A stretch of DNA of 64,000 nt from Halomonas campaniensis (GTDB taxonomy: Bacteria; Pseudomonadota; Gammaproteobacteria; Pseudomonadales; Halomonadaceae), in the NCBI RefSeq assembly GCF_002211105.1, contig NZ_JPUA01000037.1:206421-270420 (forward strand). Direction: 5' to 3'. The position numbers were made by a program, and so were the translations under genes. A model generated the notes under the pieces. The model was not told where the DNA came from, made no database searches, and was given only the letters and a program-made list of their open reading frames with translations. Within the stretch, counting starts at the first letter, position 1; each line of letters begins with the position of its first letter. Shown here piece by piece: positions 46,442-54,462 of the stretch.

Positions 46442-47584
46442 TTATACCCCTCCTTGAGCAGCAGAACTCAAACGCTTGATCTGCTGCAGGTCAAACTTCA
46501 ATAACAGTCGCTCATCTTCGCGTAGCCGCCGCAGGTCGACCCATCCATCTGCGGCTTGGCCAAGGGCTTTGCTGTACCGCTGTTGATCCAACAGGCGCTG
46601 CTGCAGACGCTCAAAAGCGGCGACAAGCAACGCCGATTCAGCCGGCGTTAGCGCAGTCTTTGAATGACTGAGCGCGATCAAGCGATCACGAGTGGCTATT
46701 TCGTCCAAACCGTGCCGCAGGCAGAGCAAACGGGCAGCGCTAATCAAGGGCAACAAAGCTTGCTGCTTAAGATTAATGGCTTGCTCATGGGGGGCATCCA
46801 GACCTGGACTTGAAGCGAGCCGCCCAAAACGATCCAGCGCCACCGGTAGCTCATCCAGTAACGCCATCATTTCATCCATAAACAGTGACGCTTTGGGAAG
46901 TATCGAAGCGATGCTCTCAGCCAGTTGCACAGCAAGCCCAGAATTACCAGCTACCGGGGCAAAATCGAGCAGGATATTGGTCTGCTGAACGCGTTTAACC
47001 TGGCGGTCAGCGCTCCATATCTCGAGCTGTGCTTGCCATTCGCCAAGCCGTTTGCGCCACATCGGCCAACGCGCCATGACATGCCCCTGGCAGAGCGGTA
47101 TACCCGCCTCATGCAGGCGCTGGGTAAACCGCTCACCCAAGGCTTGAAAATAGCCGTCGATCTCCACGTGGCGGTGGTCAGGGTAATTGTCAATAATCAG
47201 CGCATTATCCTGGTCGGGGCCTAGCAGGCTCTCAAAGCGTGCAGCGGAGCCTAGGAGTAGCACGCAGTAGTCGACTGGCGGAGTACCCCAGCCCTGGGCC
47301 TGCATTTCGTCAAGGGACTGCGCTATTGCGTGACGGTAGAGTAACGCATTGTGATCACTGATGATTTGGCTAATACGCCAGGCGGGGAGATCATAATGCG
47401 CCAACGTTTCCACCAGCGGCAGTTGCCACGCATAGGCATCAGCTAATGAGGTTTGCGGCGAGGAGAGTGTCGAGAAGAGTTTCGAGAAGAGCTGCTCTAA
47501 CGGCGCATTCACCGCCGAGGTATTGAGTGTTCCATCCTCATGGAATAGAGAGCGCCAAGGTGAGGCTTGGTGTAATAAGCGCAT
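46442..47584 (-). CDS. DUF294 nucleotidyltransferase-like protein
   Basis: A 380-residue protein with an all-helical N-terminal part, the nucleotidyltransferase block LLGSAARFESLLGPDQDNALI (about residues 120-140; Gly-Ser and the Asp-x-Asp pair present), and a C-terminal helical DUF294_C domain. This resembles the uridylyltransferase part of GlnD. Most relatives carry CBS and cyclic-nucleotide domains in front; those are absent here. The frame opens at a GTG at 47599, but the ATG at 47584 has AAGGAG 8 bases upstream. Function is untested in the family. The HlyU-like gene is 36 bases upstream on the same strand, so they may be co-transcribed. Confidence 0.8.
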   Translation of the reverse strand: MRLLHQASPWRSLFHEDGTLNTSAVNAPLEQLFSKLFSTLSSPQTSLADAYAWQLPLVETLAHYDLPAWRISQIISDHNALLYRHAIAQSLDEMQAQGWGTPPVDYCVLLLGSAARFESLLGPDQDNALIIDNYPDHRHVEIDGYFQALGERFTQRLHEAGIPLCQGHVMARWPMWRKRLGEWQAQLEIWSADRQVKRVQQTNILLDFAPVAGNSGLAVQLAESIASILPKASLFMDEMMALLDELPVALDRFGRLASSPGLDAPHEQAINLKQQALLPLISAARLLCLRHGLDEIATRDRLIALSHSKTALTPAESALLVAAFERLQQRLLDQQRYSKALGQAADGWVDLRRLREDERLLLKFDLQQIKRLSSAAQGGV

Positions 47585-47620
47585 GTGCCTCTCCTTCACT
47601 ATATTATGACGGCGTTGTTG

Positions 47621-47950
47621 CTACTCGCTCTCGCCTGCCCTACGCGGGTCTGGCGCAAACATCGCCTCACCCACTTCATCAATATAGCGCTGCGCTTTAG
47701 TGACCATCATGGCATCACAGGCCTCGCGCCCTGGGAGCATATCTGAACGCTCAAATCGATGCTCCAGGGTTTCACCACTGGCGTCAGCCTTACGAATCCA
47801 ACCGCTAACACGGTACTGACCGCTCTGGTTGTCTGGCTGAGAAACAATCTCGTAGCCTTTGTACTCCACCGGCTCAGCAGCGCTGGTGGTAGCGCCCGAC
47901 TCAGCCTGACGATCACTGCCAAAGAGACCGGAAAGTATTTTTTTTAGCAT
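47621..47950 (-). CDS. HlyU family protein
   Basis: A 109-residue protein. After a short amphipathic N-terminus (MLKKILSGLFGSD) comes the HlyU-family core VEYKGYEIVSQP...GQYRVSGWIRK, then RFERSDMLPGREACDAMMVTKA. These small proteins are annotated as HlyU transcriptional regulators, but they lack the winged helix of Vibrio HlyU (an ArsR-type protein) and their action is unclear. AAGGAG lies 6 bases before the ATG at 47950; the frame opens further upstream at 47974. A perfect 13-bp duplication sits just upstream of the ribosome binding site. Confidence 0.75.
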   Translation of the reverse strand: MLKKILSGLFGSDRQAESGATTSAAEPVEYKGYEIVSQPDNQSGQYRVSGWIRKADASGETLEHRFERSDMLPGREACDAMMVTKAQRYIDEVGEAMFAPDPRRAGESE

Positions 47951-47962
47951 GCTGGCTCCTTT

Positions 47963-47988
47963 TTTAAAAACCATGTTTAAAAACCATG
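47963..47988. repeat. Perfect 13-bp tandem duplication
   Basis: TTTAAAAACCATG occurs twice in direct succession, upstream of the HlyU-like gene. Probably a slippage product; it may change the leader or promoter of that gene. Confidence 0.75.
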
Positions 47989-47997
47989 GCTCCTTTG

Positions 47998-48032
47998 CTT
48001 GTAGGGCGGCAATGCGATAGCCGCCCTACAAG
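47998..48032. repeat. 13-bp perfect palindrome, REP-like
   Basis: CTTGTAGGGCGGC and GCCGCCCTACAAG form a perfect 13-bp stem with a 9-base loop, 28 bases after the argG stop. There is no T tract on either strand, so it is not a typical terminator. The GTAGGGCGG core resembles repetitive extragenic palindromes of gammaproteobacteria. Confidence 0.6.
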
Positions 48033-48059
48033 GTATAGGCTGCTTTTATCAGCGCTTAA

Positions 48060-49280
48060 TCAGCTCTGTTTACGCCCTTTACCGGCGGCAATGCGCAACC
48101 GCAGCGCGTTTAGCTTAATAAAGCCTTCGGCATCTTTCTGGTCGTATGCACCCGCATCATCTTCGAAGGTAGCGATTGATTCATCAAACAGCGACTCATC
48201 AGACTTACGCCCCACCACGATAGCGTTGCCTTTATAGAGCTTCATGCGTACGACGCCCGATACATTCTTTTGGGTCTCGTCAATGGCTGCCTGCAGCATA
48301 CGACGCTCGGGGCTCCACCAGTAACCGTTATAGATCACTTCAGCGTATTTCGGCATCAGTTGGTCTTTCAGGTGGGCTTCTTCGCGATCCAGAGTCAGTG
48401 ATTCAATGGCGCGGTGGGCGCGTAACATGATCGTGCCCCCTGGCGTTTCATAACAGCCACGGGACTTCATGCCCACATAGCGGTTTTCAACAATATCCAA
48501 ACGGCCGATACCGTTGTCGCCACCCAGTTTATTGAGTTTTTCGAGCACTTCATGGGCTTTCAGCGGCTCACCGTCAATCGCTACGATATCGCCCTTTTCA
48601 TACGTCAGCTCAACGTAAGTGGGGGTATCGGGCGCGGCTTCCGGAGAGACACTCCAGCGCCACATATCGTCTTCCGCTTCGGCCCAGGGATCTTCCAGAA
48701 TGCCGCCTTCGTAGGAGATGTGCAGCAGATTGGCATCCATTGAGTACGGCGATTTTTTCTTTTTATTAGAGAAATCAACCGGAATTTTATGCTCTTCGCA
48801 ATACGCCATTAGCTTCTCGCGAGAGGTCAAGTCCCACTCGCGCCAAGGGGCGATGACTTTTACACCAGGCTTCAGAGCATAGCCACCGAGCTCAAAGCGC
48901 ACCTGGTCGTTGCCTTTACCCGTGGCGCCATGGGAAATAGCGTCGGCACCGGTTTCATTGGCGATTTCGATCAACCGCTTGGCAATCAGCGGGCGAGCGA
49001 TAGAGGTACCCAGCAGGTACTCGCCCTCATAAATAGTGTTGGCGCGGAACATCGGGAAAACATAATCACGTACGAACTCTTCGCGCAGGTCTTCAATGTA
49101 AATCTCTTTTACGCCAAGCGCTTGCGCTTTGGTTCGCGCCGGTTCGACTTCTTCGCCCTGACCGATGTCGGCAGTAAAGGTCACTACCTCGCAGTTGTAG
49201 GTTTCTTGCAACCACTTAACGATAACGGATGTGTCCAGGCCGCCTGAATACGCCAGCACAACCTTTTTGACATCGGACAT
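48060..49280 (-). CDS. argG: Argininosuccinate synthase
   Basis: A 406-residue ATP-dependent ligase joining citrulline and aspartate in arginine synthesis. The N-type P-loop is AYSGGLDTS; the middle has [13 protein letters not shown] and the C-terminal half the substrate block [14 protein letters not shown]. The ORF extends to 49334, but the ATG at 49280 with GAGGAG 8 bases upstream gives the family start. The upstream region (49281-49549) was checked for an ARG box pair; none was convincing. The gene is divergent from rnt. Confidence 0.96.
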   Translation of the reverse strand: MSDVKKVVLAYSGGLDTSVIVKWLQETYNCEVVTFTADIGQGEEVEPARTKAQALGVKEIYIEDLREEFVRDYVFPMFRANTIYEGEYLLGTSIARPLIAKRLIEIANETGADAISHGATGKGNDQVRFELGGYALKPGVKVIAPWREWDLTSREKLMAYCEEHKIPVDFSNKKKKSPYSMDANLLHISYEGGILEDPWAEAEDDMWRWSVSPEAAPDTPTYVELTYEKGDIVAIDGEPLKAHEVLEKLNKLGGDNGIGRLDIVENRYVGMKSRGCYETPGGTIMLRAHRAIESLTLDREEAHLKDQLMPKYAEVIYNGYWWSPERRMLQAAIDETQKNVSGVVRMKLYKGNAIVVGRKSDESLFDESIATFEDDAGAYDQKDAEGFIKLNALRLRIAAGKGRKQS

Positions 49281-49549
49281 TCTTTGCTCCTCGTTGACCA
49301 TAAAATATTGATTAGTAAACACCACACTGGCCACTAGCGCTCGGCGAATGTGATAGCTCTTTGGGCATAGCTCGTCGGCATAGCCCTTGAGACAGACCTT
49401 GAGTATAGCGCTCTCAATGCTCAGCGAATACCGTCAACGACGCCTGGGGGCTAAAGCTGCTAGAATCACACCATTCAAAGCGGTGGCTTGCCGCTGAGGT
49501 TGACTGATCTCGCTTTACTATTTACTCGCTTGAAGATAAGGAGAGCTGC

Positions 49550-50218
49550 ATGAGCGAGGCAATTGCCCGCGAATTAATGGCCCAACGTTTTCGCAGTTAC
49601 CTGCCCGTGGTCGTTGATTTAGAAACCGGGGGATTTAATGCCCAAGGCGACGCTGTGCTTGAGATAGCCGCCGTCACGCTGACCATGGATCCGGAGGGCA
49701 ACCTGCTTCCTGATGCCACCTATGCCTACCACATTCAGCCCTTCGAGGGCGCGAATGTAGAGCAGTCCGCGCTCGATTTTACCGGTATCAACCTGGACGA
49801 CCCTCTGCGTCGCCAAGTAGCGCTGAGCGAGTCGGAAGCGCTGGGAGAAATTTTCCGCCCAATTCGTAAATCGATCAAGGCCCACGACTGCACCCGCGCC
49901 ATTTTAGTCGGCCATAATGCGGCGTTCGATCAGGGCTTCCTGAACGCAGCGGTCAATCGCTGCGGGATTAAGCGCAACCCGTTCCACCCTTTTTCGAGCT
50001 TTGATACCGCCACTCTGGCAGGCCTGATCTATGGGCAAACGGTACTTGCCAGAGCATGCCGTGCTGCGGGCATTGAGTTTGATAACAAGGCCGCCCACTC
50101 CGCTCGCTATGACACTGAGCGCACCGCCGAGCTGTTTTGCGCCATGGTCAATCGCTATAAAGACCTGGGCGGCTGGCAGCTAGCCCAACGCGAGCAAGAA
50201 ATGGACGGTGCGGATTAA
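49550..50218 (+). CDS. rnt: Ribonuclease T
   Basis: A 222-residue DEDDh exonuclease that trims tRNA and other RNA 3' ends. D23 and E25 (VDLETGGFN), D127 (HNAAFDQGF), H183 and D188 (HSARYDTERTAE) complete the active site, nearly the same numbers as in E. coli. AAGGAG lies 7 bases before the ATG. It is read alone, with a 184-base gap before the phosphofructokinase gene and no clear terminator. Confidence 0.95.
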   Translation: MSEAIARELMAQRFRSYLPVVVDLETGGFNAQGDAVLEIAAVTLTMDPEGNLLPDATYAYHIQPFEGANVEQSALDFTGINLDDPLRRQVALSESEALGEIFRPIRKSIKAHDCTRAILVGHNAAFDQGFLNAAVNRCGIKRNPFHPFSSFDTATLAGLIYGQTVLARACRAAGIEFDNKAAHSARYDTERTAELFCAMVNRYKDLGGWQLAQREQEMDGAD

Positions 50219-50402
50219 TACCTTATCGTCAACAGCGTAGCCGCTGATGCAGCGAGCCATTGATGCAGAGAACCAGGCTTTACGCTAAACTTCGCCCCAT
50301 TACATCAATCTGGTTTAGCACCGACAATGCGGGGTAGCGCGTATTTGGCGGTGATAAATATATCGATTCAAACTATCCGTTTTTAAGAGATGAGACGTTT
50401 CC

Positions 50403-51662
50403 ATGGCCCAGCATAATGCCTTTTACGCCCAATCAGGTGGCGTCACCGCCGTGATCAACGCCAGCGCCTGCGGCGTTATCGAAGCCTGCCGCCAAGCCCC
50501 CGATCAAATTGGCAAGGTTTACGCCGGTCATAACGGCATTATCGGTGCCTTAACGGAAGACCTTATCGACGTTACCCAGGAGAGCGATGCAGCCATTGCT
50601 GCCCTGCGCCATACACCCGGCGGCGCTTTCGGCTCCTGCCGCTATAAATTAAAAGACATCGATACCCACCGCGCCCAGTACGAGCGGTTGATTGAAGTCT
50701 TTAAAGCCCACGATATTCGCTATTTTTTCTACAACGGTGGCGGTGACAGCGCTGACACCTGCTTAAAGGTCTCGCAGCTTTCCGAGAAACTGGGCTATCC
50801 GCTGACCGCTATCCACGTGCCCAAAACCGTCGATAACGACCTGCCGATTACCGATAACAGTCCGGGCTTTGGCAGTGTGGCTAAGTATATCGCCACTTCG
50901 ACGCTGGAAGCATCGCTGGATATCGCCTCCATGTGCGCCACCTCTACCAAGGTATTTGTGCTCGAAGTCATGGGCCGACACGCGGGCTGGATCGCTGCCG
51001 CCGGTGGGTTAGCTGGCGAAGCCGAAGGCGAGCCGCCACATATGATTATCTTCCCGGAGATCCCCTTCAACCGTAAAGCGGCCATGGCACGGGTTGAGGA
51101 GAGTGTTAAGCAGTATGGCTACTGCGTCATCGTGGTCTCTGAGGGCGCTCGCTACGAAGATGGCACCTTCCTGGCCGATGCAGGTAATACCGATGCGTTT
51201 GGCCACCGCCAGCTTGGCGGCGTCGCCCCGACGCTCGCTGGCATGATCAAACAGGATTTGGGCTACAAGTATCACTGGGCCGTAGCTGATTACCTCCAGC
51301 GTGCGGCGCGTCACCTGGCGTCTAAGACCGACGTTGAACAAGCTTATGCGGTGGGTCGTGAAGCTGTGACACTGGCGCTGGCGGGTAAAAACGCCATGAT
51401 GCCCGCTATTCGCCGCATCTCTCAGGCGCCCTACCAGTGGGACGTGATCTCCGCCCCGCTTTCCCAGGTGGCTAATCAAGAGAAGTTTATGCCCCGGGAC
51501 TTTATCAGCGAAAACGGCTTTGCGATTACCCAGACCTGCCGGGACTACCTCTCACCGCTGATTCAGGGCGAGGACTTCCCTCCGTTTGAGAACGGCCTAC
51601 CCAAAGTCGCCAAACTGAAGCTGGCCAAAGCAGAACGCAAGTTGCCTGCTTTTACGCTGTAA
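50403..51662 (+). CDS. pfp: Pyrophosphate-dependent 6-phosphofructokinase
   Basis: A 419-residue phosphofructokinase. The nucleotide-site motif is GGGDS at residues 112-116, not the GGDGS of ATP enzymes, and the catalytic loop PKTVDNDLP carries K141 in the place where ATP enzymes have Gly; both mark the PPi-using group. It should interconvert fructose 6-phosphate and fructose 1,6-bisphosphate reversibly. Halomonads mostly use the Entner-Doudoroff route, so a reversible enzyme may serve gluconeogenesis (inference). A strong bidirectional terminator follows. The soluble pyrophosphatase gene, which competes for PPi, is 2 kb away. Confidence 0.88.
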   Translation: MAQHNAFYAQSGGVTAVINASACGVIEACRQAPDQIGKVYAGHNGIIGALTEDLIDVTQESDAAIAALRHTPGGAFGSCRYKLKDIDTHRAQYERLIEVFKAHDIRYFFYNGGGDSADTCLKVSQLSEKLGYPLTAIHVPKTVDNDLPITDNSPGFGSVAKYIATSTLEASLDIASMCATSTKVFVLEVMGRHAGWIAAAGGLAGEAEGEPPHMIIFPEIPFNRKAAMARVEESVKQYGYCVIVVSEGARYEDGTFLADAGNTDAFGHRQLGGVAPTLAGMIKQDLGYKYHWAVADYLQRAARHLASKTDVEQAYAVGREAVTLALAGKNAMMPAIRRISQAPYQWDVISAPLSQVANQEKFMPRDFISENGFAITQTCRDYLSPLIQGEDFPPFENGLPKVAKLKLAKAERKLPAFTL

Positions 51663-51690
51663 TACAGCAAGGTTAAAAAGAGCAGCAATA

Positions 51691-51730
51691 AAAAAGCGGG
51701 GCGATGAAGTGATTCATCGCCCCGCTTTTT
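51691..51730. terminator. Bidirectional terminator between pfp and the PP2C/kinase gene
   Basis: An 18-bp perfect stem (51691-51708 with 51713-51730) and a GTGA loop, with five A at the left end and five to six T at the right, so both strands read stem plus T tract. It lies between two convergent genes. Confidence 0.92.
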
Positions 51731-51741
51731 TAGGCGCTTTG

Positions 51742-53457
51742 CTACCTTAATAGCCAGGAAAGCACGAGCAGCAACAGCAATATGCCTGCCACCCCCTGCC
51801 AAAACCGCCGCGGCTCCTGGCGACTCTCTTCCCGGTTGGGCAGCCGGCCCAGCGGCACCCTAAGCGCATGCAAAAACTCGGACATACGCCTAAACCGCAG
51901 CGCCCGCTGGGGATCCAAGGCGCGGCGTAGCGCATCGTCCAGTTCGGGTGATATCTCTGGATTGGTGGTGCGCGCGCTGCGATAGGTCAACTCTTCCAGG
52001 TCGGTATGGCTGCGCAGTCGGTTGGGGGTCAACGTATAGGGTAAAGCGCCGGTTAACAGCCAGTAAGTCGTCGAGGCCAGCGAGTACTGATCGCTGCGTC
52101 GACCGATGCTATCACCCAAGGCGTACTCAGGTGCGGTGTGTTCGTTAAAGCCAATCTGCCTGAGCAACTCACCTGAGTGGCGGTGCCCTTCCCCATCGCG
52201 CATATGGCAAGCACTAAAATCGGTGAGCACTAGCTTGCCGTGGGGGTCGATCAAAATATTATCGGGATTGATCTGCTGATGAATGATTTCCCGATGATGC
52301 AGCGCCTGCACCGCCTTACCCAGCTGATTGGCAATATCCAGACGCTGGGTCAAGCTGGCTTGAGGATGGCGCTCCGCCCATTGCCGCAGCGTTTCGCCTT
52401 CAATGTGCTGCATCAAGTAGTAGAGATAGCGCCGCGGCCGGGAAGGCTCCATCACTTTCACCACAAAGGGCGAGTTCACCCGCTCCACTACCCACTGCTG
52501 GAGTAGAAAGTGCTCAAGATAGGCATTGCGCAACGAAAGTTCTGGGCTGGGTGCTTTCATCACCATTTCCCGTTCACTATGCACGTCGCGGACACGATAA
52601 ACCCGCGATTGCGCCGTTCGCGAAAGCACCGCGAGAATCTCCAGGCCGTCTAAACGTTCTCCCGGCGCCAGCTCTGGAGGGATGGGCAGATCGCCGTATA
52701 GCTGCCCTGGGTGTTCGGTGACCTCTTCGGGTAATTCGTCGATGCGTACCAGTTGAAAACAGAACTGATCGCCGCCGTAGCCGCGCTCCTGAGCGCGCTG
52801 CTTGGCCTCATTGGCTAGCCGCTCACAAGCGGCGTCCAAATCGCTGGCATCCTGGCGAATCAGGCGCACATAGTCGGAAGGCAGCAGCGTGCCGCGCACC
52901 CCCTGGGTGGTAAACAGAAACAGATCGCCCTGTTTAAGCGCAATATGGGTGTAATCAATATCGACACTGCCATCCATACCCAACGCCCGCGAAGGGTAGC
53001 GATAACCGCCGAGATCGGTCACATGGTCACGACTGAGCTGTTCAAACTCCGCACCCCGCAACCGAAACACCAGCGTATCGCCCATGTGGAAAAGGTGGGC
53101 TTCACGACCACGAAATACCATGGCCGACATGGAGGAGACAAAACTACCCTCTTTAACATGCTGGCTTTGGCTGTAACACCAGCTGTTAAGCGCACGCAGT
53201 ACGCGGGTGGCCGAGGTTTTAACATCCCAGTGGTCAGGGGTAGAAAAGTAGTCGGCCAGAAAGCCGCGCACGCTTATATCTCCCGCCTGCTTGGCCATGG
53301 TATTGCGTGAAATGGAGTCGCTAATCACCGCACAGCCGCCTTTGGCGCGAAGCAGCGGCGCTTCAGGAAAGCGAACCGACATTGAGCTGCGGTGCAGGCG
53401 CCGATCGGGCGCGACAAACGCTTGACCATAACTGATGAGCAACTGGGCGTGCGACAA
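51742..53457 (-). CDS. PP2C-phosphatase/Ser-Thr kinase fusion with degenerate active sites, tail-anchored
   Basis: A 571-residue fusion. Residues 1-240 are PP2C-like, 268-540 kinase-like, and the last 20 (GILLLLLVLSWLL) a C-terminal membrane anchor. Several catalytic residues are missing. In the PP2C half the N-terminal metal Asp region (usually NED) reads LHRSS, DG reads DS (47-48), and the later TDG reads TQG (184-186); G126-D127 and D230 remain. In the kinase half the glycine loop is lost (LSRTAQSRVY), HRDLKPxN reads HQQINPDN (393-400) so the catalytic Asp is Gln, while K301, DFS (413-415) and APEY remain. Intact relatives lie next to nasA in Pseudomonas. Loss of activity is inferred; a binding or scaffold role is possible. 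Confidence 0.82.
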   Translation of the reverse strand: MSHAQLLISYGQAFVAPDRRLHRSSMSVRFPEAPLLRAKGGCAVISDSISRNTMAKQAGDISVRGFLADYFSTPDHWDVKTSATRVLRALNSWCYSQSQHVKEGSFVSSMSAMVFRGREAHLFHMGDTLVFRLRGAEFEQLSRDHVTDLGGYRYPSRALGMDGSVDIDYTHIALKQGDLFLFTTQGVRGTLLPSDYVRLIRQDASDLDAACERLANEAKQRAQERGYGGDQFCFQLVRIDELPEEVTEHPGQLYGDLPIPPELAPGERLDGLEILAVLSRTAQSRVYRVRDVHSEREMVMKAPSPELSLRNAYLEHFLLQQWVVERVNSPFVVKVMEPSRPRRYLYYLMQHIEGETLRQWAERHPQASLTQRLDIANQLGKAVQALHHREIIHQQINPDNILIDPHGKLVLTDFSACHMRDGEGHRHSGELLRQIGFNEHTAPEYALGDSIGRRSDQYSLASTTYWLLTGALPYTLTPNRLRSHTDLEELTYRSARTTNPEISPELDDALRRALDPQRALRFRRMSEFLHALRVPLGRLPNREESRQEPRRFWQGVAGILLLLLVLSWLLR

Positions 53458-53738
53458 GTCATCCTCCTAGGCTGCCGACTCGTTCGATGGACATCACTGT
53501 CAACCAACACTGTCAATAAACGCTGCCTATGATACACGCAGCGGAGCAGAAACGATGCCCACCAAACGTCTCTATCGTATTCGTCCAAATTGCAGGGCAT
53601 ATGAATGATCACCCACGAGCAACCTATGTCGCATTGGTAATTGGGCAGCCATGTTCGTATAATTCTTCGCCATAAAACGACTCTGAAACGATTGCCTAAC
53701 CACGGCACGACTCTAGCCACAGCACTATCAAGGAATCA

Positions 53739-54272
53739 ATGATGAACTTCGATAATATCCCTGCTGGAAAGGATCTCCCCAACGACGTTTACGTGGTGAT
53801 CGAAATTCCAGCCAACCACGACCCGATCAAATATGAAATTGATAAGGACATGGGTGCGCTACTCGTTGACCGCTTTATGGCCACGCCCATGTTCTACCCC
53901 GCCAACTACGGCTTTATCCCCCACACCCTGGCCGACGATGGCGATGCGCTTGACGCCTTGGTGGTGACGCCGCACCCGGTTCAACCTGGCAGCATTATTC
54001 GCGCGCGTCCGGTAGGCATTCTGAACATGACTGACGAAGCCGGTGAAGACGCTAAATTGATCTGCGTGCCCCACGCCAAGCTAAGTTCGCTCTACGACGA
54101 TGTCCACGAAGTGACCGACCTACCCGAGCTACTGCGCCAGCAGATTGCGCACTTCTTCGAGAACTACAAGGATCTCGAGAAAGGCAAATGGGTAAAAGTA
54201 GAGTCTTGGGAAGGTGCTGACGCTGCTCGCAAGGCGATTGAGAAGTCCGTTACCGCCTATCAAAAAGCGTAA
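53739..54272 (+). CDS. ppa: Inorganic pyrophosphatase
   Basis: A 177-residue family I pyrophosphatase. [20 protein letters not shown] opens the protein and [10 protein letters not shown] (about residues 66-75) supplies the metal-binding aspartates. It hydrolyses PPi from biosynthetic reactions. The second codon is also ATG, and either could be the start; AAGGA lies 6 bases before the first. It is divergent from the PP2C/kinase gene (281-base gap) and followed by a terminator. Confidence 0.96.
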   Translation: MMNFDNIPAGKDLPNDVYVVIEIPANHDPIKYEIDKDMGALLVDRFMATPMFYPANYGFIPHTLADDGDALDALVVTPHPVQPGSIIRARPVGILNMTDEAGEDAKLICVPHAKLSSLYDDVHEVTDLPELLRQQIAHFFENYKDLEKGKWVKVESWEGADAARKAIEKSVTAYQKA

Positions 54273-54313
54273 CAATCTCCTTGCGGTGTATTTTCCCGCC
54301 GTCAATGGGATAA

Positions 54314-54340
54314 GAGGCCGCCTTCAGGGCGGTCTTTTTA
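54314..54340 (+). terminator. Terminator of ppa
   Basis: GGCCGCC pairs with GGGCGGTC through six Watson-Crick pairs and one G-T pair, with a small loop, followed by TTTTT, 43 bases after the ppa stop. Confidence 0.78.
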
Positions 54341-54462
54341 TATGCGCAGGATTAACGCATTATTAACGGCCGCGTCACGTCACCGCAGCGTATACGCCAG
54401 AGGTATAAGGTTGCGGTATGCTATTTGCCTTTCACTGCGATGCCATTGATTAAGGACGCACC

